From Adiantum capillus-veneris (taxonomy: Eukaryota; Streptophyta; Polypodiopsida; Polypodiales; Pteridaceae): DNA of 64,000 bases. Positions within the stretch are counted from its first letter, which is position 1, and each line of letters starts with the position of its first letter. The stretch spans positions 81,713,525-81,777,524 of the forward strand of contig CM043958.1 of NCBI GenBank assembly GCA_014529385.2, given 5' to 3'. Below are positions 1-11,796 of the stretch, in pieces. Under the pieces are notes generated by a model. It searched no databases. It worked only from the letters and a program-made list of their open reading frames with translations, and was not told where the DNA came from. The position numbers and the translations under genes are program-made.

Positions 1-2098
1 ATGCGACCTGTGAGAAGAGACTCTTAGAAAACCCCTTATTTACACATAGTATATGGTGATTATGACCCTCCTTCTTATGCTGATAAGAAATGCTTACAAA
101 AGAGAGTTATGTGACTTGACATGCACCATTTTTTTTGTGCATGTTACCGAATAACATTGCATGGAAGAGCTCGACTATTTTCAACTCTGCTACAATTGAC
201 TTTGACGCCCCAAGCTCTTGCCATGAGTGTTTTTCCCTCTCCAGTTCTACTCGTTTTCCATCTATCACAATTTCATAGATTCTTTCATATTCTTTGAATA
301 GCTATCCCTTTTAGGCACCATGTATTGTGCCATACCTCTATTTTGAGGCTTTTCACATGTTTGGGCTTTGGCATATGGTGTGCGTGTTTTTTTATTTGTA
401 GATAATCTGAAGCCATAAGACCTTGACAATAGAAGCTACTAATAGAGACCACGTGAAGGAAAGAATGGCTCCATTTTTGTTTATTTTGATGACTATGGCA
501 CCAAATTTAGCCGCCTAAAAGTGATAAGGAGATTGTCTCTCCATGGCCAATTGGAGGACTAACCTCTTGTTTAATTTCCATGGGGATTCTAATAGCCTAT
601 CAAGTAACTACTTAGATTCTATGGCAAGGAAAAAACCTTACTAACATTGCTTTTAGCACCTTGGCACACAAGCTTCAATGAGCGACTATTGCATAGGGTA
701 AAGAGTTGACAGACTATTGCGTAGGGTAAAGAGTTGACAGACACTTGAGATGAAAGTGGGGTTTTTATACAAGATTGGCTTGGTTTTGATCTGATGGCTC
801 CACAAAATTTGAAGGAAGGCAAAATGCACAAAACTAGAGTTCAAAGGGGACAAATCTTATTATTGACAAGGTCAAAGTATCGGTGTGCAACTTGTCATTG
901 TTTTGCAAAGCATAATTAATTTTACCATACAATGGTGTTTACCATGCTCTACTCTACCTTGTATGGGCAAAGTATAATACATATACATCACAGTTAAGGC
1001 AAGTACGACTCACAATATGGCAGCCAAGGGATTATCCTCTAATGTCTTGCTTTACTTGCAAATTCTAGGCTTTTTGGTTTCATATGCAAATATTCAGTCA
1101 TGGTCTCCTAAGTTGCTTCTATATGCATGGATTTTAGCCACATTTGGTTCACAAAGCAAAGTGCTTCTATTATGATTTTCTCAATGGGTAGTTATATCAA
1201 GGCGTATTTTAAGATAATCTACAAATATCGACTCCTTGGCATTTTTTGCCATATGGAATGTTACACTTGTGAGAGGATGTTGTTGGAAGGAGAGTAGATG
1301 TTAGGACAAAGGTTTGCTGCATATTTAGCGGTATGTGACACCAAATGTGTTCTAATGAAGTGATTATTTTTCAAACTCTCAAGGGATTTTATGAAGGTCA
1401 TTTGATATGTTTTATGTGAAACTACAATGGGTACTTCTAGTTTTGGGTTTGTTTTATCAATAGGAGTTACATCAACAAAGTCTACCAGTACCTCTTACGA
1501 GATGGTATGGTAAAACTTATGAGTGTAATGCCTTGGTTAGGGTTCATACCAAGATCCATTCTCACTACATTATGACGGTAGGAGTATGCAGTTTGAGTCA
1601 GCTTGATAATATGTATGATTATATTTTGGCTACTCAGATAAGAAGCATTGTTTAGCCATATTATGGGCAAATGTTCTTGAAGTAAAAAGATGTAGGCTCA
1701 TCAAAATGTGGAGTTAGAGGATTTTGAGATTTTATTAACGATATAGTCACTCCACAAAAGGGTTTTCTTCTCTTTGAGGGAACAACACCAGTTTTGGGAT
1801 TTACTATGCATGTGAAAGGTAAATGTGCCATTGGGCTTATAGACATAGGGCACCAATTTTGTTTTGAGGTGTCATACACACGTCCAACTGACAATCATTT
1901 GCTTGATTGATTTGCACAAGTTTACAAGGATTCTAGGTCTCCGCAAGGAATTGTTTCAGGAGCAAGAGCCATAAGTTTTGTCTAGATAGGGCTCCTCTTC
2001 AATTAGTTACAGATCCCTCTTAGTCAAAGGGAAACTCTCATTAGAATTTCTAGTTGATAGTTTGATTGCAATTATACATTTTTACAATGTTCAACCTT
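1..2098 (+). mobile_element. Degenerate old gypsy-like repeat X, copy 1, left part
   Basis: No intact reading frame. The stretch from about 1400 to 2098 aligns by eye, at roughly 70-75%, with 35700-36202 followed by 46423-46620, for example in the shared block around 'caacacca(g/a)ttttgggattta'. In the second copy the X family includes integrase-like coding (about 47350-47460), so X is probably an old Ty3/gypsy element. Its 3' continuation after the inserted gypsy B is not downstream here but in reverse orientation at 47571-47893 (see findings). Nothing is recognised in positions 1-1400 beyond A/T-rich decayed sequence. Confidence 0.5.
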
Positions 2099-2785
2099 TG
2101 TCATAAAATCTAATATCTAACCAACCCAAATGATTTTCTCATATTAAACTGATCACTTAATGTGGGAGAATAAATGAGGACAAGGGTTAAGATATAGATA
2201 TGTGCTTATAGATCTATTTCAACACGGGGCCAATGATAAAGGGGCCCAAATGAGAAATGGTCTATCGAAGAGCAAGGCTAACCAATGGAGCATAAGACCT
2301 TAGGGTTAGCTTCATTAAAGACCTCCAATAATGCATGTAAAAGTCCTTTGACCTTAGGTAAGCTAGGGCTGAGCTTGAGGTGGGAACCTGACCCAGCTCG
2401 AGGTTCTTGTCATGCTTGAGGTACTTGTCATGCTTGATTAAGGTGCTTGAGGTGCTTGTCCTGCTGGATGATTAAGGTGCTTGAGGTGCTTGTCCTGATG
2501 GATGACTAAGGTGCTTGAGGTGCTTTGTTATGCCTGCTTGAGAAGCTTGTGGGAACACCCCCAAGCTAGAAGTGCTTTGTCATGCTTAATGAGTAAGGTG
2601 CTTGAGCACCTAAAGTCAAAAGGAGCCCTACATAACAGGGCGTGAGCCCATATTGTAGGGGCTAGTAAGAGAACACACACACAGATAGTCAAGGTAACCC
2701 CAAGCCTTAAGAGGCAGCAAGGACACATGTCAAGCTCCTACCCATGCTACCTTCATGAGGTGCTTGAATCCTATTGGCCAGGCAA
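2099..2785 (+). repeat. Truncated 5' LTR of gypsy element B
   Basis: Starts TGTCATAAAATC and is preceded by target-site duplication ACCTT (2094-2098). The first ~290 bases match, at about 94% by eye, the reverse complement of the LTR start at 49647 downwards. The internal part (about 2380-2530) contains imperfect direct repeats of 'ggtgcttgaggtgcttgtcc'. The LTR breaks off after 'tattggccaggcaag' near 2785 and is fused directly to mid-gag sequence. About half of the LTR, the primer-binding site and the gag N-terminus are deleted. Confidence 0.85.
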
Positions 2786-4013
2786 GCCGAAGTTACTCAA
2801 CAACTTTGTGCTTATGGGATTTCTCTTCCTCCCCCAAGAGGAGAGAGAGCTTAGGAGGCCTCTTGTAGAGGACCACAAAACAAGACTCTCTCCCATACAA
2901 AAGGAGGAATCCAAAGAGCAAGAAAGCAATGAAAGTTTAAATTCCTTTGAAGATGTGGCTCCACGAAGATGGTGGTCTAGACAATCGGCCACTCCTCCCA
3001 AGAGGAAAAGATCAACACATAGTCCCTCTCCTCGTCATTCCGAAAGAGAAGAGAGGAGACAAAGTAAGAAAATGGCTAGGAAGAGGTCACCCTCTTCTCC
3101 TTCTTATTCACCTTCCTCCTCTTTCGATGAAAGCTATGGCTATTCTCCTAGAGAATACAGGAGGGGAGGACATCGCAAATCATACCTTGCATGGCCAAGG
3201 TCACAAAAGCTAAAGAAGTCCAAGGAGGGAGGAAAGAGTATCTCTTTTCTCACCTATGATGGCACCTTTGGTGCTATTGGCAAAGTGTTGGCCTTCATCC
3301 AGCAATTTGATGCGGCCTTTGGAGACGAGGGCTTCACGGATTCCTCCAAGCTATGCCATGTAGCTATGCACTTCCAAAAAGTAGCTCGTCAATGGTGGGC
3401 TAGTCTTCATGGCAACGACGAAGCCCCAAAGACATGGAAAACTTTACGAGTTCTCATTATGAAGCAATTCCTTGCAAGTGATGCAACGGACAAAGTGCTT
3501 ACCAAATGGTGCAGCTTGAAGCTTCTCTCTCATGAGTCTATCCACAAGTATGTAGACAAGTTTTTGGATTTACATCTCAAGGCCACTGTCTTTCAAAAGA
3601 TAGACTTTGTCGAGCAAAGGCAGCAATTCTATGCGGGATTACTTGAAGAGATGGCCGAATACATGAACTCTCAACGGCTTGGTACTATTAGCGAAGTAAT
3701 CCATCACACCATGGTTGCTTCACGCATCAATTTCCATCAAGGGGCTAGATGTAATGTCAAGCCCATGGAAAACAAAGATAAAAATGATGCAAAGGGGAAA
3801 ACCAATGTGCAAAGTTCTTCCCAAGGCACTTCCAACAACAACAACAATAATCGGTCCAAGGAGAAGGGAGTTTACAAAGGCAAAAACAAACTCTCTCTAA
3901 AGAGCTTCAAGCTTTTTGCAAGGACCATAAGTGTTTCAAGTGTGGGGAGCAAGGACATGGCTATCGTTCTTGCCCCAAGAAGAATGCTCGCAATGAGACT
4001 CCTAGGGCTTTGA
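2786..4013 (+). pseudogene. Gypsy element B gag (5'-truncated, frameshifted)
   Basis: Encodes the capsid-type retrotransposon gag of the same family as element C at 38216. A basic Ser/Arg/Lys-rich N-terminal tract is followed by the gag core with FIQQFDAAFGDEGF and QWWASLHG, ending in an Asn-rich linker. An open frame runs from 2727, but its first ~20 residues come from LTR sequence and are not gag. The frame is lost just before the CCHC zinc knuckle near 3900; the knuckle ([14 protein letters not shown]) is read in the frame of the next ORF, so one small indel separates them. Compared with element C the first ~55 residues are missing. It is a dead copy. Confidence 0.85.
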
Positions 4014-5266
4014 TTATCAAAGCTCCAAAAGAGGATTCTCATTGCAAAGGATCATCTCTTTCCTATGCTTGGGGAAAGGTAAGAGAGCATGATGCCTTCA
4101 CCTTGTTTGACCCTGGCTCTACTCACAACTTCATATCAACGGAGTTGGCCACCAAGTTGGGCATTCAAGCTTTCGAGATGAGAGATATGGTAATGGCTGA
4201 CATAGCTTTCAAGGGACAACAAGTCTCCGTTACTCCCTTGATTGGGAAGTTGAGGCTTCATGTCCAAAGCTATGTCGACAAAGAAGACTTTTTCATCTCT
4301 CCTCTCCAACATGAGGATACTATCCTAGGGACGTCATGGTTTGATCGCATGGTTGCCAATCTAAAGTTCCCTGAAAGGAGAATCTACTTCACCTACAGGG
4401 GAAAGAACATGTATATAGATGCTAGTGAGCATGGTTGCACCATTCCACTTGTAAATCCTCTTGATTTTGATAAGTCAATGAAGAGCTCAGTTTTTGCATA
4501 CATGATTTTTGTCAAAGAGTCTCTAAAAGATCCTAATGTTTCATCAAATGTAAATGGTAGGAATCAAGAAGAGTTAGACTTGTCTAGTTTTCTAAAAGGA
4601 TTCCAAGATGTGTTCATCGATGATATCCCTATGGACTTACCTCCAAAATGAGGGGATGATGACCATCGCATTGAGCTCCTTCCAGGAAGCTCACCTCCTA
4701 ACAAGCCTCCTTACCAAGTTTCACAAGCTCAACAAGAGGAGATGATGAGGCAAGTACAGGAATTGGTAGACAAAGGGATGGTGAGGCCTAGTTCCTATCC
4801 TTTTTGTTCTCCAGTCCTTTTAGTGCAAAAGAAAGATGGTACATACCATATGTGTGTGGACTATCGAGCACTAAACCATATCACTATCAAAAACAGATTT
4901 CCCGTGCCTCGGGTAGAAGATCTGTTTGATAAGCTACAAGGTTCTACCTACTTGAGTAGGATTGGCCTTAAAAGTGGCTATCATCAAATAAGGATAGTGG
5001 ATGAAGATATCCTAAAGACCATGTTTCGCACAACGTTTGGCCTTTATGAATATCTAGTCATGCCTTTTGGCTTGATTAATGCACCAGCTACGTTCAATTG
5101 TCTAATAGAGAAAAATTTAGACCTTATCGTAAATTCAATGGAGTGTTCTTTGATGATATCATCATCTACTTCAAGTCTTTGGAGGAACATAAGCAACATC
5201 TCCAAGTGATTTTTCAAGCATTGAGGGAGAACAAGCTTTTTCTCAACCAAAAGAAAACCGAATTCC
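4010..5266 (+). pseudogene. Gypsy element B protease and reverse transcriptase N-terminal half
   Basis: Continues the polyprotein. An aspartic protease carries the variant active-site motif [11 protein letters not shown] near 4110. After a linker with an in-frame TGA at 4649-4651 (Arg in element C) come reverse transcriptase blocks: [20 protein letters not shown], then a catalytic-palm region reading [14 protein letters not shown], in which the usual catalytic Asp of 'RIDLKSGY' is Gly. A frameshift near 5100 moves the FFDDIII block into another frame. Gypsy similarity stops inside the RT thumb at about 5262-5269. RNase H, integrase and 3' LTR are absent here; the missing half is element D on the opposite strand (50007-52139). 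Confidence 0.9.
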
Positions 5267-6509
5267 CCATAGTGTCTCAAAATGCTACTTGTTTGACAGC
5301 AGGCCAAAGCTTTTCAACTGCATCTCAAAACACCCAGGCGGGCAGTGAACTCGTGACCGCTGCAGGTTGCTTCTCAAAACGCCGTCTTGGCTGCGGTGTC
5401 TACAGCTAATTGGTGAGAACTAAAGGTTGATAGTTTTGCAAGCATATCAAAACACCACAACAGTTCTAGTAGGCTCCTTGGCAACAAAATTTGGCAGTTT
5501 TGTTGAGCATATCAAAAGGCTACCTAAATCTACACTTGCAAACATCGTTAGGCAACATTGGGCAATTGTTCACATAGCATATCTTTTCAAAACGCATTGA
5601 AGAATCAATACCCATCAGATTATTTCTCAGTGAGTTGCCGAGGATGATTTTCAAAACGGCCTTGTCAATAAAGGTGAATGTAGCCATTAAGGTGATTCTT
5701 AGCAAAGTGGTAGTGATCTTGGTGGTTTTGCAAGTAATCAATTTAAAGTACACACAGATACTCCGTCTGGTTTTTGGTGTGCAACATGTCCAAAGGTACA
5801 TGCTTGTTTTTTGGTTGCTCAGAATGGCATGCACTTGCATGTATCCATTCTTCAGTGACAATATCCAAAGCTTCACATTGGATATGTATGCCATATTTGA
5901 CCAATTTTGTGGCTTTTCTAGTCAATCGAATACAGCTAGCAATAATGCTAGTGAAGACTCTTTCAACTATTTGCTTCAAGCACTCAGCAGGTCAACAGAT
6001 GTAACACATGAAGATCTACTTTGAGATTGCGATACAAGATTTCGCAAACTATTTTTGCCAGTTTAGTGTCATAGATTTGTCCTTCTTGCCTATTGTCAAA
6101 ACAATCATATGCTTTTCAGTCAAATCCTTTGTTTAGCTTATAAATTGTCAGTTATTGTCATGCCAAAATTTGTACAAGCTATAGACACTGCCACACATGA
6201 ATGGTAAGACCTCCCAAAATACCATTTTTGTTCTCAGTCCATTTTTTGTTGCACTTCTCACGAGGTTACTGGGTACACCTTAATTTCCCCCAAGGTTTGG
6301 CAGTGAAGCAAAAACTCCATTTATTAGTAGCTAATTTTTTGACCTACACCCTATCTGTTCAAGGAGGGGTTTACTATCATACCACCAGCTTATGGATACA
6401 CCAGAAATCCTTGGTTGTAAGAGAACCTAAAACTCACGGTTGACAAGTACACCAAAAACTCAAGGTATCGTAGAGAGTGGTTTGTCTATTTCGGGCTTGA
6501 GGGGGGGAT
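5267..6509 (+). mobile_element. Internal region (3' part) of small LTR element E
   Basis: Non-coding internal sequence of an LTR element whose 3' LTR follows at 6510. A polypurine tract (gagggggggat, about 6499-6509) lies immediately before the LTR. No protein of the Ty1/copia or Ty3/gypsy set is recognised, so the element looks non-autonomous. The first ~400 bases contain a recurring motif close to 'tcaaaacgcc' spaced 20-110 bases apart (around 5276, 5325, 5374, 5446, 5510, 5584, 5650). Its 5' counterpart, with the same motif, is inverted at 52140-52268. Confidence 0.7.
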
Positions 6510-6772
6510 TGTTGGGTTTCCAAGCCCTCATTTATTTTGGTGTCAGCCCGTGGGAAAAATCCCTTATGGCATGCAAGAAAGCTTTAAATATTTTTAGAAG
6601 TTTGCATGGCAAAGCTCTTTTATATTGTAAGGTTTTACAAAGGAATTATAATCATACATAGCGTTGCTTTCCTTTGTTGTGTCGAGTCTCTCTCCCTCTC
6701 TGCTCTCGTTAACTCTCCTCTCTCGCCATTGCTACTCCAAGGCTCCGCCCGCCATAGGTTGTGCACCTAACA
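6510..6772 (+). repeat. 3' LTR of element E (263 bp)
   Basis: Begins TGTTGGGTTTCC, ends GTGCACCTAACA, and is preceded by a polypurine tract. It matches the 263-bp LTR at 52269-52531 (opposite orientation) over its whole length, at about 90-93% by eye. The five bases after it, CTCCA (6773-6777), are identical to the five bases flanking the other LTR (read on the minus strand), so the two LTRs bound one original insertion. Confidence 0.9.
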
Positions 6773-6777
6773 CTCCA

Positions 6778-7538
6778 CTCTCACCCCCTTATCCATTGAG
6801 TACAAACATCCACACAACCCCTAGTCACTCAAGTGATGATCTATACACTCAAATGTGTCACCATGTAGCTTGTTCCTTAAAGGGCACCCTATTGGAGTGC
6901 TCAAAGGGAAGACTGCAAATACGAGGTCCACACACAAGTTTGATCTTTTCCCTTTGATAGTCCCTTGGTTGCATACAACATTGAAGGCCTCTATGACCTC
7001 CAGCCCCGTAGTCTTTGTATCATTGAGCTCCAAAAAGACATAACCAGCTCATCGAGAGTCATAGGGAACACATAAACTATCTCTTCAATAATTTACTTTT
7101 TGTAGCTATAAACACACATCTAATGGAGACAAATACCTCTCAAAGTGGCACAAGAGTACCTATGGGTTCTTGTTAGTATATATACAATCCTTCGGCATCA
7201 TGTATCTCACTTTTTTGTATGTTGCACATTTATGAGGCCCCCAATAGGAGGATAACCCATAAGTGCAAACATCTTTTGTGGTTTCTAGAGCTTAAACATT
7301 GAAGTGGTTGTTGTTGTGATCAAGATGGTAGTGAATTAATTCACGTCACTGCCTCTTGACTAGGGGGTCTAGGGGCCAATGGCCCCCTAGGTTCGGGGGC
7401 AGTGCTTAAGGGAAAATTTTTAGGGAATAATTTCTTGGATTCTATATATATCATTTGTATAATCTATACTAGAAAATAGCCGATTAGTGTTGGTTAGGGG
7501 GTGGTTGATCAATGGTTAGTGGGTGGTTGATCAATGGT
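6778..7538. other. No gene recognised
   Basis: Low-complexity, decayed intergenic sequence. Near 7490-7535 there is a short direct duplication of 'gggtggttgatcaatggt' just before an LTR-like segment. No coding frame or RNA gene is supported. Confidence 0.5.
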
Positions 7539-7540
7539 CG

Positions 7541-7760
7541 ATGTTGGGGTAAAGGCATGTGCCTGACAGCCTCTACACACTAGCTCCCATATGCTTCATA
7601 TACATATACTTATAAAGGATACACACCCTTTATTCCTTGGTGTGTTGTTTTTCTCAATTACCCTTCTCGTCATCTTCCCCTTTGTGCACGCATGCACAGG
7701 CATAGTTCCATGCATGTCGTATTAGTCATTTGTGTAGGTTCTACAATACAACGACAATGC
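7541..7760 (+). repeat. Decayed LTR fragment of copia family F
   Basis: The sequence from 'gttggggtaaaggc' through 'tttattccttggtgtg' to the 'cgcatgcaca' region is similar to the LTR at 56776 onwards, which follows a copia pol remnant. No coding sequence or polypurine tract is seen next to it here, so it is probably a solo or partial LTR. The right edge is uncertain. Confidence 0.5.
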
Positions 7761-8456
7761 ATAAGACACACCACATCAAGCTTTTTTTAACGAGTGTATG
7801 GGAGGGGTGACACTATTCTCCTTTGTGAGAATAATTGAAAAATGATGTGCTCTCCATTCCATTACCATCAAGGGCTCGATTTTGGGCTTCCATTGGTGGA
7901 AGAAAGTTCATCAAAAGAATTTTTGGCGAGAGGAATCAGAAGATATAAAAAATTCTCAACTTCATAATATGTTTATCCCAATGCTATGGTCCTCTTTATG
8001 TAGAAAGGAAAATTCTACTTAAAAACTATCAATCATAAGCGATACAAGAACGTTTTTGTAGCTACTTTTTGATGAATATAGCGATGATCTAAAATCATGT
8101 TACATGACCAAAGACAAAGTGATCATATGAATTCTTTACACATTCTACTTACATCAGTTTTCAAAATACCTCAATATGTGCCAAGGCAGATGTGCCAGTC
8201 CATTTGATGACAACCATCCAAAGATGTAAAAATAGCAAGGCTCAAAGTGCTAAAAATGCAACAACAAGCAAAATTAGTTTACGTAAAGCTAAGTCAAAAC
8301 ACTTGTAAGCACTTTCGAGTATGGCTTAGATAGGCAAAACATTATTAGGTTAAGAGAAAGCTATTAAGATTATCCCTGCCCATTTTTTATCAATGATTAT
8401 AAAAAAACCATAGAAAAATATCAAGGCCATTAGGTTAGAGAATCCATAAGAATAAT
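7761..8456. other. No gene recognised
   Basis: A/T-rich intergenic sequence with no supported ORF, RNA or clear repeat boundary. Confidence 0.5.
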
Positions 8457-8475
8457 ATAGATGTAGTGAATCTTT

Positions 8476-8848
8476 TTTTTTCGACACACCAGAGGGCCCA
8501 TAGGGGGAGGTGCTTATCCCTTCCAAATATTAGCTATGTTACATGGTCGGGCAAGGGCTGTGTACCATCAGGCAAGAGCCACACATAGGCATCACCATGG
8601 CCACCTAATTGATGCACCACGTGTTGGGAATGACGGAGAGAACTCATAGCAACCAGATAGGAACCTCCTCCTCGGATGACCCACCCCAAGAGGAGGATGC
8701 ACTCGAGTTTCCAAGGGAAAGAGACCTAGCAACGTGAACAAAGGGCGAGCACAAGGTGTCCCTCTAGAGTGCAACCCAACAAGGGATTTGAACCGACAAC
8801 CTGTAGGTTGAGAGACCAAAGCCTTACCGTTAGACCAACTCTTTGGGG
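8476..8848 (-). mobile_element. tRNA-derived SINE
   Basis: On the minus strand the 5' end carries a pol III promoter: A box TGGTCTAACGG (8827-8837) and B box GGTTCAAATCC (8784-8794), spaced as in a tRNA head. The 3' end is an oligo(A) tail, seen as a T run at 8476-8482 on the plus strand. A perfect 19-bp target-site duplication, ATAGATGTAGTGAATCTTT, flanks it at 8457-8475 and 8849-8867. At 373 bp it has a long tRNA-unrelated body. It lies downstream of the cohesin gene's 3' end. Confidence 0.88.
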
Positions 8849-8867
8849 ATAGATGTAGTGAATCTTT

Positions 8868-11280
8868 AGCAATACATTAGTAGCAACAACCAGCAAAATC
8901 ATACACGCTGCAAGAACCCAATTGGATAGCTCTAGGTATTTTGAAAAAACATAAGTACATGTATATACCTGACAACTTACAAGAGGGTTTATTGAGATAA
9001 TGCTTCCCAACCAAGACATCAATCAGATGAGCCAAGATTCTGCCTCAAATATCAAAAAAACCAGTCGTGACATTTCCCATTAACAGCATCCAATTTTATC
9101 TGAATAAAAACTAATCAATATGATCAGCAACTATTAAGTTCAATCAATAGAATAAAGATATGCACCATTAAAAGAGCTAACATACAAAAATCTCTTTATG
9201 TGACAAAAACTAGATCAAGGAACAAAAGCCCAAAATTAGTTAGTATGGTAAAGTAAAAGAGCCTCGCCAAGCAATGAAGTAGCCTCAAATCAAGATTGCT
9301 GGTAGGACCCAAGCAGCAATAAGAGAAAAACAGGATCAAAACATATTCAGATGAGGGGTAAAAGAATCAATGTGAGAGTGTAGATCATGTCAAATCCCAA
9401 GAGTCAACAACCTTTAGGATCTTCACAGGTCACAAAAAGGAATCAACATTAGGGTGTTGCCAAGAATCACCTAGACTACTCTAAAGCCAGATAAAGAACT
9501 ATTAGGTGAGTATTCAGAAGCCTTGTAGCAATATCATAAGATTTGGTTAGACTAGTTCTAAGAGAGCATAAGCTAGGTAAACTATATCAAAGCCCAAGCT
9601 CATAAAAGGGTTCCAATACTAAATAGAAAAAAAATTAAGAGCCAATGCTAAAAAACCTAAAACCAAATATAGCAGCTTTTCAAAACAATTTGATGTTAGA
9701 GAAAACTTACTAGAGGCCAAATGGAGTAATCAGTAAGTCAAGGACTATGAGAGTGTATCCACAAAAATGCCAGCAAACCATATAGTTTTTAGCAAAATAT
9801 AGCAACAATGTTAATCATTAGTAGGATGAATATCACCAACAAGAAGAACACCATAAGAAGGGTGACACCTAATCTTCTAAATCAGCTCAGAATTTATCCT
9901 GGTCAAACAATAGCATGAGAACATCAATCACCCTCAAGCCACTCATATATGGTAAGCAAATAGAAATCCATAACACACTCAGATCATAGCATTCAGGTTT
10001 GTGATTTGAAGTCATGAGAAGGAACCAAAACCATGAAATTAAGAGTTCAGTGGAACCTCAATAATTCAAGCAAAGAAATTTCCTTTCGATATTCCCAAGA
10101 ATTCCTTAGACAAAAGTAGAGCCAAAATTCTCAACCCACATCTAGTAAGAAACCCAAACCCTTGTTATTTAAATTCTACATCATTAAGATTCAAGGATTA
10201 GTAACAAAATTTATTGAGTGTATCCAGATTGTATAGTCAGTGCCTACCTATTATGCCGAAATGCTAAAGTATTCACATAATCTAGTCAAAATCGGGAGTA
10301 AGAAAGGAAACAAGCCAAAGAAATTTTAACCAGAGAAATTCAAGTTGACCTATATAGTGCAAGAACTTTAAGTCAACATAAACTTAGTATTCCTCATACC
10401 ATAACACTAGAGTATTTCCGCATTATATTTTTAAAAACATAAACTAAAAGCAAACCAACAACTTCTTGCATCAAGTATAGACCTATGAAAAAGATCTTTC
10501 CATAACATTCATGATGATCAGAGATCATAGAAATCATCAACCAGCATGTAAGCCACCTCAAGAACTTATCCCATAATCACACCACATCCTCTCACACTCT
10601 GACTCTCTTTGCATACAGAAAATAATAATTCACAAGGCTAAGTAAGGGATACAAATCCCTTACCTTTAAATAGACAAGGGACGGTATGCTAGGTCAACAG
10701 CCATCTCCCACAGCTAGTGTCTAAGAAAGTTAGGCAGAGGTAGTCCCATCGGCATCAACGTGTATCTACAGGTAGGCAAAGGCAAGTAAAAGCCATTGAT
10801 CTTTTATGATGAGTAGCAACCATAATTTTCAATGATCAACAAGATAGCATCACAATAGATGCATAATTTCTTACACACACTCTCCAACACGAAAGATACA
10901 AATGACAAGCAGTCCAAGATTCTCACTTTCTCCACTCAAAATCAAGTTACACATAACACCAAGGTTGAGTGAGGGATACTGACTCCCTCACTTTAAGTAA
11001 CCTTCTAAGATCTCTGCAGTTTGATGACAACCACCATCCACCAAGCCAAATCTTAGCCTATCTAGCCCAAGTGTCAATAAGAGAAGGAGACAATTGGTGC
11101 TTGTAACCTGGCAAGGTAAAAGCTTTCAACAAATTGTGAATCAAATGTGGAATGATGCACCAATACTCCTAGTAAGAACTATAAAGCAATGAAGTGATAG
11201 CAATGACCTTGCACACCATACCTTGGGAGAAAGAAGACATCGTCCTTGAGTAAAGCAAAAGGAGGGTAGGCGAGGAAAGA
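8868..11280. other. No gene recognised
   Basis: Adenine-rich intergenic sequence. The phrases 'aagtaagggatacaaatcccttac' (about 10641) and 'gagtgagggatactgactccctcac' (about 10967) are related small inverted-repeat motifs some 325 bases apart, hinting at an old internal duplication. No ORF above background. Confidence 0.45.
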
Positions 11281-11339
11281 AACGAAGTCAGGCATCTGTC
11301 AGCACATAGAGGATGAACCTGTAAGTAAGATATCAAGAG

Positions 11340-11495
11340 GGCGCCCATATGGTACTAATAGGGCATAGAGAGAGGGGGAATCCATTTGCTTCACGATGCC
11401 AAATTGAGCAGCCCTCTCAGTAAAGGGACCCTTTCAAGGGATCTGTAGACCGTCGACAGCAAAACAAGTGAAAGGATCACGATGGCTTTCTAAAA
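11340..11495 (-). other. Possible decayed exon, unrecognised
   Basis: On the minus strand a short stretch reads like protein (SLYALLVPYGRPLDILLT is contained in it), follows a pyrimidine-rich 'attgttttag' acceptor-like site near 11490, and ends at a 'cttacag/gt' junction near 11345. One in-frame TGA interrupts it. I do not recognise a family. It could be a relic exon or chance. Confidence 0.2.
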
Positions 11496-11712
11496 CAATA
11501 AGAAAGTAATAAAATTTTTAGGTTGAGTTTAACTAAAATTATATAAGGTGAAGCACTATTCAAGAATGTCTCTTTTATTAAGCGATCAAGTGTCCTCCTC
11601 GCAAAGAAGCAAACCAAATATATTAGTAAATTTTTTATAATTTGTAAGATTTTTGAGCTAAGTTTTGACATCATTGCACCAGTTTTTCTTCTCTTTATCA
11701 TGGTTTGCTCAT

Positions 11713-11713
11713 A

Positions 11714-11760
<47 letters not shown>

Positions 11761-11796
11761 AGGGGGGGGGGGGGGGGGGGAGGGAGGGAGGGGGAT
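11713..11796. repeat. Compound microsatellite (AT)n(GT)n followed by a G run
   Basis: An AT dinucleotide tract, then about 15 GT units, then a run of guanines interrupted by a few adenines. The G-rich part could form quadruplex structure. Confidence 0.95.

Noticed and set aside
8784-8837. tRNA gene
   Set aside because: Boxes A and B match, but no acceptor stem closes, and the element has a 300-bp body, A tail and target duplication: a SINE.
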